Of a stretch of 64,000 nucleotides of DNA, positions 1 to 12,500 are shown one piece after another. The notes beneath the pieces are model-generated. The model had not been told where the DNA came from. It saw nothing but the letters and a program-made list of their open reading frames with translations, and searched no databases. The position numbers and the translations under genes are program-made. The first letter of the stretch is position 1. The number at the start of each line of letters is the position of its first letter. Source of the stretch: Strongylocentrotus droebachiensis (Eukaryota; Echinodermata; Echinoidea; Camarodonta; Strongylocentrotidae). The stretch lies in NCBI GenBank assembly GCA_035222895.1, contig JAVYIG010002103.1:186001-250000 (forward strand), written 5' to 3'.

Positions 1-515
1 TGGTATATGCCAAAAGTGATTTCAGCTCATGTAAAGAATCGATGGAGACATGTTGTAGAGTTGGAGTGCTGAGTAAAGAAAACCGATTAGTTCCTAGACA
101 TGAAAGACATAAAAACATGACACCTCCTGTGACAATAAATGTCTTCTTCCCTCACAAGTTATTCCAGGAATACCTCGCGGGTATGTATCTTGCCTCTCTT
201 TTCGAGTCTGATCACGAGCAGTATAAAGAGGCGATGAATGATGTGATTCAAAGAGCAGAAGAGTTCCGCTACCTTCTATACTTTACTGCATCTCAAACGA
301 AGAGCGTCGCTACTGATGTCACTAGCAGGCTAATTAAAATGGGACATTATAAACAACATATTCTAGTGGATGTCACCTTCGAAGCGTATGATGGAGATGC
401 GGCAAAAGTGGTCGGACAGCACCTCTTTGCAGAACAAAAGTCACTAAAAATCGACGACGAGATGTCAGCACACACTGTGTCTGGGTATCTTTTCATCATG
501 GAAAAGATAACAATG
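1..515 (+). CDS. NLR gene A exon 1 in window: C-terminal NACHT/winged-helix part
   Basis: Open from the window edge (frame of position 3) to a GTGAG donor at 516, ending on a whole codon. The translation contains a Cys-rich stretch around residues 14-17, then [17 protein letters not shown] (residues about 49-65), the helical motif found at the end of NACHT modules in animal NLRs. The equivalent stretch in gene B is FYHKLVQEHSAGKYLA, so the two genes are homologous here. Walker A/B motifs are not visible and would lie upstream. The 5' splice site of this exon is outside the window. Confidence 0.8.
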
Positions 516-3500
516 GTGAGATTTGAATAGTTGCTCGAAAATTCCACAACCGAAAAAGTAATGTAAAATGAAATAATAAAACATAGCATTTAATTGTATA
601 AATCATTCATTTAATATGTATCATACAACAATCGTTAAAAAAATAAAAAAAAACTTTAAAAATGGCAAAAATGGTCGGACAGAACATCGCCTTTTTGCAA
701 AACAAAAGTCACTACAATATACGACAACGTGTCAGCGCACACTGTGTCCGGATATTTCTTCATCATGGATAAGATAATAATGGTGAGATTTCAACAATTG
801 CTCAAAAATGCCACAACTTCAAACAAAACAGTATTGTAAAATGATTATAATAAAACATCATATTTTATTACATGTATAAATGATTCATTTTTCGAGATTT
901 ATTTCCTTTTGGAAATCCTTTAGCCATAAACATATTATTTTTGGTTGTATATATGCTTTTCGGAAAGATGTTCGGGAACAATCAAAGAAATGCAACCGAC
1001 CCATTTTAATTGATAAGTCTGAATTATACCTCTTTTGCATGAAAGAAATGAACGTATGAGGAAAAACATGGATGTGATTATTTCTTTAGTTTAATGACAC
1101 TTTTGCTGTTATAAATGTTGATATTATTTTTCCAACAAACTATTGCAAAAAATATTAGACGTACAGAACTTGTATTAACACATTTCATTTTATTCACAGG
1201 AATCTCTGATAGTGACTAGAAGATCATGTGGTCCGACAGTTTCCCGTGACCTAGCAGACGTAATCTGCTCATCTACAGCATTAACATCATTGGAACTCAG
1301 TGGCACAGCACTCCATGACGACTTCTATGGCATCCTGGAGAGTAAAGTCAAGACGTCAAAGGTATGGGGAATCCTCACAGAGAGTATGAAAGTGGGTCGG
1401 ACTGAGGATTATCTGAATGAGGGGGGGGGGGGGGGGGGGGGGGGGTTGCAAGGCATTGTTTTGTTCTCATAAACATAGATACCAACGGCTTTCTCCAGAC
1501 ATTATTACAATGTATTAGTTGGTGAAAGCTCTACGATGTCTTTCTCTTTTATTATCCGCATTTGAAAAATAAGGTGACTATGAAATAGGGCAGTATAAAC
1601 TTCAGTTATTAATGTTCGAATCGCTCTGGACCTTTCTGGAGAATCCGTTTTCCTTCACGAATAGTAAGCATAATCATCTGGAAACGTTGTATCATCCGCT
1701 TAATTTTACTTGCGTGCATAGAACAAATAAGGACTTTCGCATGACAAAGTGAAATTGTCTAAAAAGTGCGTTTCTTTCCAGCATTTGGGTGCCGGGGAGT
1801 CACTTGGGTAAACTTTCAAAAGGTAAAATGTAAACAAATAATATGCACTTTCTGTGTACTTTTGTCGTAAAAAATATTAATCCAGCACAATGTCGTCTCT
1901 TTTTGCGTTGGATAAGAGAAAAATAGCGAGTTTCAATTGCACTTCGGCCGCTCTCGCGTGCCCTCACTTGTTTCATAGTGATTAGGCGGATTCGGGGAGA
2001 GCGGCTAATGAATATACTAATCGTTAGCTTTCTTCTGGTATAAAACTTGGTTTGATTGGTTGTATATTGTTACCCGACTGACTCTCACTATGATGACCTT
2101 CTCCACCAATTTGACATTTCATCTCTTGAAAGCCGACGTGTTGAGATCCTCACGCGATTTGCGAAATCACTTCTGGGTTCTCTTAGACACCGCCATCTCC
2201 TGCCACAACCGCGCCATGTGATTACTTGCCGCAGCTTAAGAAACTCCGATAATTTTGTCCCTACCACGTTGCAGAACCCAGCGCTACAAACAATCGACAG
2301 TTCCCTCTCTTGTTCGTTTGCTAAATTCAATCAACTAAAATCTTGTTTAATAGACCTGTTTACAATGTATTGTCATTTTCCGAACTCTCTCCCTCTCTCC
2401 GTCTCTCTCTTTTTCCCTTTCTCTAGGTCTTTCTCTCTCCTTCTCCTCTCCCTCCTCCCCTCTCCCACTGTTTCTCTATTTCTGTCTTGTATTTCCTTTT
2501 CTCAATTTTCTGACAATGTGATAATTACTCATCAATAATTTTCACCAATATGTATAGGTCATTGACATTCACCAATTTTAAACAGTATAATAACAATTCC
2601 ATAATGGCATTCGTATTAATGTATCATTTGACATTTTCGTATTATGTGCATTTTACTTTTACAATGCTTAATTAAGCTGAATCAACTCAATTCTCGTTCA
2701 TTTGCTTACCTTTTTTGTCATGAATTGAACTCTCTTTTCTTTTATCTCTTTATCCTTTCCCTCTCCCTCTCTTCCACTTTTCACTCTTTATTTCTTCTTT
2801 CTTCTCAATTCACTGACAAACTGATTATTACTATTTTATAATTTACAATTTTTTTTTCATACTTAAAGTTATTACTGAATTTTTAAATCAACTGTTTTTA
2901 ATGCATGTTTATATGATACAATGTGAGCAATGTACACCAATTTATTACTGAATTTTTAAATATACTGTTTTTAACGCATTTTTATATGATACATTGTAAG
3001 CCAATTATTGTTAGTCTTTGGACTTTTTATTTGGTATATTTGTAATAAAACCGAAATTGAATTCAATTGAATTGAATATTGTTGTCGGAATTTACCCATT
3101 CACATAATGGAACTGCCTTCCCGATGAAGCCAGTGGCCCACGACCCCTGCACTCAACACTGTGTGGGATTTTTTTCTTTGCCTCATCAGAGGATTTATTG
3201 ATTATATAAACATGGTTACATTCAAAGAAACAATACTATAAATGAAATTTACATAATCACAAAAACATCATTATTGTCATAACAAAGAATTGAAATTTAG
3301 TTTTGCTTTGCAAAGCAATTGAATCATAATTATCATACAAATTATACTGATAGTTTTGTTTCCCTCTCTTTTTTTAAATTTTCTTAAATAACAGCTAACA
3401 GTTCTTTTGGTAAAAGCTTTCTGGTCATATTTATGTTTAATTTACTTTCCAATCTTTTTATAATTTCTCTGTGGAAAATTTGTTTTAATAGAAACAACTT

Positions 3501-6500
3501 TTCTCTTGTCTATCCCAGTTATATTTCGATTAACAATCAATTTATAAATGGTCCAAAATGCTATTGTAAAGAGTAAAGTACAATGACTTTCAAAATCTAT
3601 TTTGAGCAGGTGTTGGATACTGAACGTCAGTATCTTTACTTTGTATATAATTATCTTGTAATACTTCTTTCAGATGTTTAATGAAGGGCTCAATTCGATG
3701 AATGCGTGATTTATATCCTCTTTTATATTACATTTTGGGCATACATCGTCATTGGATATTCCCCATTTGAAAAGATTACTTCTTACTGGCAATAGATTAT
3801 ACAGTAATAACTGTGTGGGAGTTAGTTCGTGGTCAACTTCTTTTATGAGACAAATCCAAGCAAACTTTTCCATATAATTTAGTAATTCTCTAGTTGATAT
3901 TCGTTGAAGAAAACAAATTTTTATTGTTGATTAGTTTTGCATTTCAATTGGAATTCCTATACAGATTTGTATTGTTTGTGTGCATGACTGTATGCGAGTT
4001 ATTGAAAAGAAAGAAATGTTTGACATGTGTTCATCACCATTATAGATTGAACGACTATCACTTGAATCGATGGAAATATCCGATGAGCATGCACCACGTA
4101 ATCTGGCTAGATTCTTGAATAACCTCCCAAGACTGAATGATTTGACGCTACATCACAATCGCTTTGACGGAAGGTTTTACACAGAGCTAGCCTCTGGAGC
4201 CTGCTCAAGGGAGGTGAGCAATTTTATTTAAACGAGAACTCACAGAAAAAGACAAAATACGGTAGATATTTTGTAGAGAAAGAATGTCAAATGTCACAAA
4301 TGTAAGGATATACTATCGTGGTTCTTTGTGGCTACTGGCATATTAATGGGGGGGGGGGTGGGAGCCTATATAAAGGGCCTGGTAGTGGTTGAGAAATAAT
4401 GTGGTCTCTTGCTATATTTTGAAGGCTATACTATACAGGCATGAATGTCATGGCTGTACTCATTACATTGGTAAGGAATTTCAAAGAAAATAAGCACATA
4501 AGCAACAAGCATGTTAATTTGAATGGACATAGTTCGGATTTGACTGCCCATTTACGGATGTGAATGCGCGAGATCATCTTTCTACAAGTGTCGCTGAATT
4601 CGACTGAATCCTCGTACATACACTAAACGGAATTAATTTGAATGTCCGATACAATAAAGTAAATCACCAAACTTCAATTTTGAACGACACGCTCAGCCGA
4701 AAATGGATATTTCGCTAAAAAATAGAGTGAACGTTTTTCTAAAATGACGAAACCGCGAAATCGGCCGGGAGAAACCTATACTATAGTGTATTATATTACC
4801 CTATATCATATTAAAGTATATTTTATAATATTATTACACATCCAATTTCTATGCAAATTTATAAATACTATGAATAAATGATCTGGGTCATCACCTAGGG
4901 CACCATATAATCTTATTCGATTGCGGACTTCAGGGCCGATATTAATCCAGAATCTGGTCGATTTAATTTCTCATAATCTCCAACACCGCAACGCGGCAAT
5001 CTCCTACTTCCTGCAAGCCGGATATGACGAGATCCCCGAATTTCTACGCCCACCGAGAAAATCTTTGCCGGCTTGCAGCAAGTGTTGGGAATACAATAGA
5101 GATCAAATTTAAGAACCTGTCAGAATCTATACTTGGCCGGTATTGGCCAAGCTATTACAGCCATATTGCTCTGTATGACAGAGTAAAGTGGACAAGTTTT
5201 CGCCAGGCTTCCATATGGGGGTCTACACTTTGTATGCCTGGGTTTTCTCGATTTTCTGTACAAATAGTAAAATGATATAGGGTTGTGAGATTTATTTCAA
5301 TCCATATTATTATATTATATTATTATTTTATTGATAACATATTCAACTTTGTCCCGACGACATACTTCATGTTGTACAGGACATTTACACTCAGTAATGT
5401 TGAGTATAAGTCAGTAGCGTACGCAGGATTTTTTCAAGGGGGGGGGGGGGGATAAGAGGACATTTTTTTTAGGTCAGCCATTGGCATAATTTTGTGTTTG
5501 TTATTATTATTTTTTAAATTAAAAACAAAAACAAAAATCTCAAAGGGGGGGGGGGGGGGGTTGCTCCAAAATACACATATACAAAAAACGGAACCCCCAA
5601 ATGTTATTTTGTTAGATTGTGTTCATTTTAATAAGAAGAATCACAATGATTTTGATCATGTTAGGTGACTAATAGGGTCCAGTCCGGAAATGTCCCGTAT
5701 GTCATATCGTCCATAGAATGTTAATTGTGGGCATTTTTTGTGAAATACCTACACCAGGAAAGCCGTAATAAGTCTTCTTTGTTTGTTTGTTTTATTTCCG
5801 AAAATTATCATAAAAACAATAACACAATATAACAAAATTAAAGACTTATATAACCATAATAGAATGATAAAACAGTTGTATAGTTCATTTCTATTTCTTT
5901 GAGTATCTAGACTGTACATGAAGTACTTTTTTAGTTATATTTTTCAAGGCAACTCACAGAGTTTTTAGCATAAACTTAGAGTTCAAGAAAATCATTTTTT
6001 TAATATGATATATGACATATGGCATACGATAATGTCAGCTTTATCTTTACAAGTATGGGACATTTTTATTTGGTTGTCATATCTTCAAGGATCCCCTTGT
6101 AGTATCTAACAACACATCAAGGAAATTGAAGAGACTGATAATGATTCTCATACCTTTGAGAAATTGTGTGAAATATTCTTTGATTCTGTTTGGATCTACA
6201 AGATTTTATTTTCAACGCTTATTGCCTTAATCTTTTTTTATTTTTTTTTATCTCATAATAATAATGTACGTTTGTTTTACCCTATATTCACATAGGTTGG
6301 AGCGTCAGGTCATTCGATACGTAAACTTCACCTAGATCGTCGGTCCCACAACGACATACAGCAGCATGACTTTACTGTGAAAATGCTATTTCCAAACTTG
6401 GAACACCTGCATTTCACTACTCTCCAAACAGTGTCCCCGTACATCGTAAGATCCTTAGCCCATTATGGACTTAAAGAGCTGTCATTTGGCCCATTTGACG

Positions 6501-9500
6501 AAGATGACTACGAACCCACCACACTTTTCTACAAACCCACCAAAGATCCTGATGAAGATGAGGAATATCATGTTTCTCTGGTCGGGGATCCTTCCTCACT
6601 GGAACAAGTTTTCTCAAACCCTTTTCCACTACTTACCAGTCTCACATTCCACAACCTTGTGATTGGAAACAATCGTTGTAAAATAATACTGAGCTCTCTC
6701 AAACAACATCAACACTTGAACAAATTATGGTAAGACATTACGTAAAATTACAAAGTCAATATAACATCAAAGTAGAATAGTGTAATGACTGAATATATAA
6801 ACAAATACGTAGCTTCGGGCACATGCTTGATTGTGTGTAATACAAACTTCCACATGTGCCTCATTGAGGGTCGGTAATTTAAAGAAAACGTTTGATCGCT
6901 TGGAAAATCTGTAAAGTGGCTGTCTTGACCCTCCCCTCCAAAATTTAGAAATCGCAATGAAGTATCTAAATTAACGATTTACACCTGACTAACCCCATTA
7001 ACCCCATTGAGAGAACTGGGAAACGGAGCTTATTATTTAGAAGTTGTATACATATATAGTGAAAGAAAGGTGTACGGAGTGATTAAAAAAAAAGTTTACA
7101 CCTAGGAAATCTATGAACAGTAAATTATTATACATCTTATGAAAGAGTGTTTTATCCCAAATCATTTGATATCATTTTTGTGTGGTATATGTTCACGTTT
7201 GGATGAACAGGAGGCATTGTTTGCTACGTTTACACTATGTTCCCGGCGGCCATGGCAGCCCCGTTTGCCCGAACCGTATTGCGCCTTGGGATTTAGGCCA
7301 ATTTTATCTCTGGATTCAAGTTTTGTTAGGTCTTGCCAAGTTTTCTCACGGTCTTCCACGGTATCCATGACGGGTCGTGGGGGAGAGGAGTCCCGGAGGC
7401 TTCAAGGCGCACTACGGTTCGGCCCGCGTTCAACCACGAATGCCAGCACGTTCCCTCTCGGCCCGTCACGTTTTGATGGGGTCCCTCACGTTTCTCACGT
7501 TCTGATCAAGGTCCGACACGGTTTTCACGTCCTGTCAAGGCTTTCTACGGATAAAACGTGGACGCCGGGCAGCTTTGGATCACGTTTGTGCCCACGATAT
7601 AAAAAGAAGGCCTCCCAAGCAAAATCAATCATTGTATCCTGAGATTTCGAAGAGACGACACCACAAACGCCCAAGATGAAGAAGATTTATTGTGTACATG
7701 TTTGCTGGGTGCATACATCCAGTATTTGCGTCAGCAAGAAGAAGTTCAGCAGCAGTTGCAGAGAGGGAAGGCCAGAGTGAAGTAGGCAGGAAGAAGGTGG
7801 ATGAGAAGGCCAAAATCCATGTGAGTGAGCGCAAATGGTTATAGGAAGAAGGAAGTAGTTGGGCCATTTCTCACTTGAGGGCTCCCGACCGAAGATGTCA
7901 ACGCCTTCCAGAACTATCTGAGGATGCCTCCAGAGCTCTTCGACGAGATCCTTGAAAGAGTAACACCAGCCATCGAGAGACAAGACACACAGTTCCGCTC
8001 TGCGCTCCTTCTAGCAGGTGCAGCTTCTTCAGCCTCATCAGCCTCAGGTTCCAGTCAGGAACCGGGTCAACAGCAGCAGCACGCTCCTCTTCATCTGGCG
8101 GCGGTGAACGGTGAGGATCTTCAGGCTGCTCCTGCTACTCTACTGGTGGTGGTGCAGGACTGAGGAGGGGGGGGGGGGGGGGCTTCGTACTTCTTGGCTT
8201 ATTCGGTGGCAAAGCTTGGTCTTCTCTCTCCGTATTGTAGATGCAGTAATGTGTAGTTGATAGCTCAGACTCGAATGAAGCTCCCCTGCCGGGCACGGAT
8301 TTTATGTACTCCCTCCCAGGCATGGCGCGCCGTGTCAGACCGTGGTAGAACGCAACGCGCTGTAGCGCGCCGGGCCGGGCCGTGAATCGTCACACGCCGA
8401 AACGCGCCGTGATTGCACGCGACGAAACGGCTACCATACATCTTATCTTGCCGTGAGAACCGTTAAAAAATTGTGGCAAAACGGGACAAAACGCGCAGCA
8501 GCCGTGACTCAACCGTGACTAAACGTGCAGTAAACGCGGCAGAACGTGACAAAACTTGAAAGAACCGTGATATGCCGGGGAATACACAGGGTTTCCGTCC
8601 CACTACGGACCGCCTCCAAGTTTTCTTACCGCCTATAACGTACTGTCACGTTTTGTTGCATTCACCCCGTTTTACTACGGCCTACTAGGTTTCTCATTGC
8701 ACCGTGATTACCGTGGCAATTTTTTTTGGGACAGTTTAAAAATCTGGCCCGGCATCCACGGCAATCACGGCATGTCAAGTTTGCCCATACGGTCCCCGCG
8801 TTGTCTCACGACCATCCCGTTTCGTCCACGGTGGCCTGAAACGTGGTTGCCGTGGCCGCCGGGAACATAGTGTATAAAACGTAGCATAAACGTAGCATTC
8901 GTTAACATTCGAATGACCCGATTAATAATTGATTGCATGGATAATGAATTTTAATGACGGATTTTTAATTTGAAAGCTGATTCAACGCTGCGAGTGAGTA
9001 TTGCGCGAATTCAAATGATCGGGATATGAACTTGAATGCAACAAGTGTGAAATTGGCCGCAAAAACCTATATTGAGGCCCTAAAATAAATGATCGTGAAG
9101 TGCTTCAAAAAATTAAAAAACCGGTGTGACCATAATCATTTCCCCCCAATAGACTGTAATGTCATACAAACCGTTGGGAAAACGGTTTTTGAAATTTCGA
9201 ATTCCAATAAAAAATGTCTTGATAATCAGACGGGCGGTCGGCTTGTAAACGTCATGGGATTTCTGACTGACCTAAAGGTTTATAATTATGATTGAAGCAT
9301 GAGTTTGATTCAGGATTTTGTTTAGAATCTGAGACAAAGATACCCAATCCCTTTAACCCCGAAAATGCCCCAAAATTGTCTTTACGCAATGAACTAAGGA
9401 CGTATCATAATTTTTTTCCTTTTTGGAAAACTACATAATTATTCGCTTTCTTTTCTTTACGATATTTACTCACTCTATATTTTTGTTTCAATTTGTTTAA

Positions 9501-12500
9501 TTCTAAATTGCCAAGTGATTGCTTTTGATCAAAGCCCCCGATTTGCTTTAATTTCAAGTACCCCAAAAGTTATAAATGTAAAAAAGTATCAGCCTTCCGT
9601 ATCGATATTTCTAACCTGTCTGAATATCATGAATGTAGATAGCATTTACATGTTAAGAGAGACGAGTGGACAACGTCGGAAAATATGTTGACAAATTGAG
9701 CATGAGCAAAATGGCCATATTTGCCAATAAAATATTAATGTCCCAACCAAATCTGTGAACATCCCTTCAGGGTCACCTTTCCCTTAGTTCATGTCACTTT
9801 TTTGCGTAATCATTTACTAACCACAGCGTGTAATTAGCTATTTTAATACTACATTAAGGACGCCAGGATGCTGTAACCATTTTAATTTTTTTTTGAGTAG
9901 GAAGCAATTTATTGATTCTTTTGTGCTTCATACAAAACGGGACAAAGGTCGCACTTTTCTGGACTGCATCATTAGGGTATACCAATATACAAATGATGCA
10001 CAGGTTTTAGTGCGTCGGTAGGGATTGTGTGCACAAGGTACCTTTGAATGGTTTTAGACCAAATTCAAAGGTACCGCGTGCACACAAGTCCACCGACCCA
10101 CGAATTAAACCTGTGCATCATCTGTTTTATAAGATGGGGCCCCAACAATAATTTTGTCAAAAATACAAAATTTTATTTTACAGATTTACCGGATGCATGG
10201 CAATATCATGAAATTAAAAAAAAATATATATATAGATTTTTTTTTTAACAGATTATAATTATCAAAAAACACAAAAACAAATAATTATCACCAAAACAAA
10301 ATTTATCCAAAAAATCATTAAAAAAAATAAAAAAATAATAAATTAAAATAAATAAATAAATAAATATAAAACTAGAATTAAAAAAAAAAAGGATATCGGT
10401 GGTATCGATCGCCGAGATCGCGTGCATCCAGTAAAAATAATTACATGGTAATTGACCAATCAGATTGCAGGGATTATTCTACCAATCTTATAATAATTAT
10501 AGTATGAAGCTAATGACGAGCTTTAATACATGTAGTACATAAGTAGTTGTTCAATGACTTTTTGATTGTCACTGTGCAGCGTCGCTCACTGTTACACTGA
10601 TGAGGAGCTCAACCCCATTGTGTCGGCTATCAACATGGAAAACAGGATGAAGGTTAATATTCAACATGACCAGGTATATATATATATACATATTTTGGAG
10701 GCCTCGATACATTATGAACACACTAAGAATCACAAACACGATGCGGCTGTATTTTTGTTGGTTAAGCCCAGTAATTTCAACTTGTGGCTTAATATGCCGT
10801 TTCGAAGTTAAACATGAGCAAAAACAGAAACTGTCCCAGTGAAACAATTTTTTTTTAAAACACGCACATATCTGAAGAGCTATATATTATTGACATTAAG
10901 CGCATAGAATCTACTTCATTACTTAATACAAATCAGTATTTGCTCAAACATATTATGCAGATCCGATTTGATGGGTGGAGGCTACCTCCTATGAATCCCA
11001 ATGCAGCACGATTGCATTGGATTAACATTTACGAGAAATCGAGTCCCTGCTCTAGACCTTTTTACCCATTTCTATAACCCATTTTTTTTCAAAATTGTGT
11101 TGATCGGCAGCATATTAACATAACCTATTTTCACTACGGGTCCTTACAATTTCACAAGTATGAACATACGTCTTGTTTTTTAATCTGAACTTATTTATAC
11201 CTCATTGACACCGCAAAACCGACTACACACCGACTGACCTTTCACAATTGGGGTAATGAAATCTTTTGAGCGGTCTGTTGTTAACTCGTGTCGGTCTCGG
11301 TGTGACTGGAGTATCAACGATATTTATACTTACTCATTTTATTTTTAACAGGGCCAGAAGCGTCTCGAATGCATGAAAATGTCACCAAGCTTAGCGGATG
11401 CACTGTGCCATCGGACATCCATCCAGGAGTTGATTCTGACGGATAGAACCATATTCTCCAATGCTTGTTTTTTAGACGAAAGCCAAAGAACAGTAGACTC
11501 GAAGGTAATTATAATGGTGTCATTATAGTAGCCACGTCCAATTCTTCTAATTTAGTTATTAAATTACCTAGATATGTTGCAAATGTGAATGAGAAGGCAC
11601 CCATAACCATTATTATACATATTTGTTTAACATGTTTAATTTGTCCTGTGTTTTCAGATTCGATCATGCATCGTTTCAATTTGTATAGCATAAATTTGTC
11701 TGAAATTTGCGAACCTATGATAACACAAAGCCGCAGTTGCAGAGAACCCGAGTACCAAACTATCTACCAAAGTGAGCCTACAATAAAACCCTATCCGCAT
11801 TGCAGCTAAAAAGAAGTACTTTATATTAATTTAGTATACATGCAATTATTTTCTAATAAATAGATATTTTTGGAAATATAGAAATATATCATAATCCTTT
11901 AAAATGATAACTCTCCATTCAAATAGCATTATTGCCTTCACTCAGACAAGTGAGTATTTTGTCACGCGTCTAGATGCATTTGACCACGAGCTGTTTTGAA
12001 GGTGGCATTTTGCCCCCCCCCCCTCCATTTTAGATTTCCAATAAAAAAACGAAATAATAACTTACATTCAAGTTAAAAAATTATCTCATGGAAACCATCA
12101 ATAATCACTACAGATTTGCGCTTTAAACCTCATAAAATAGGGAAATTTACCTTGAGGTTTTCTATTCTGTTAATGCGACCTTGCTTAAACGTTGTTGTTT
12201 AAAGCATAAGTTTTGAATAGAAGTCAAAGAATTTTATTTAAACAAAATTGAAATGGAGTAGAATTGGGGCATGTATCGTTAAACTAAAGGAACCCACATG
12301 CAAAAGTTAACGTCATCTTTTATAACATAAAATCAATTCATTAAAGAAATCATCTTTCCTGCTAACTACCAATTGATACAAAAGAAAATAGTTGTCAAAA
12401 TTTTGCTCTTTAAATTTGCTCACTTTCAAGAATATCGTTGCTACTGACGCTACAAACGAAATGATATATAAAACAAGAATAATACATTAGTCAAATATTA

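Noticed and set aside
347-589. Open frame antisense to the first NLR exon
   Set aside because: Shadow of the sense NACHT coding frame; no signature of its own.
2370-2840. Ser/Leu/Phe-rich plus-strand frames
   Set aside because: Produced by CT-rich low-complexity sequence in a LINE 3' UTR-like stretch.
7139-7642. 167-codon plus-strand frame
   Set aside because: Lies across the left terminus of the TIR element; GC-rich repeats keep it open, and no domain is visible.
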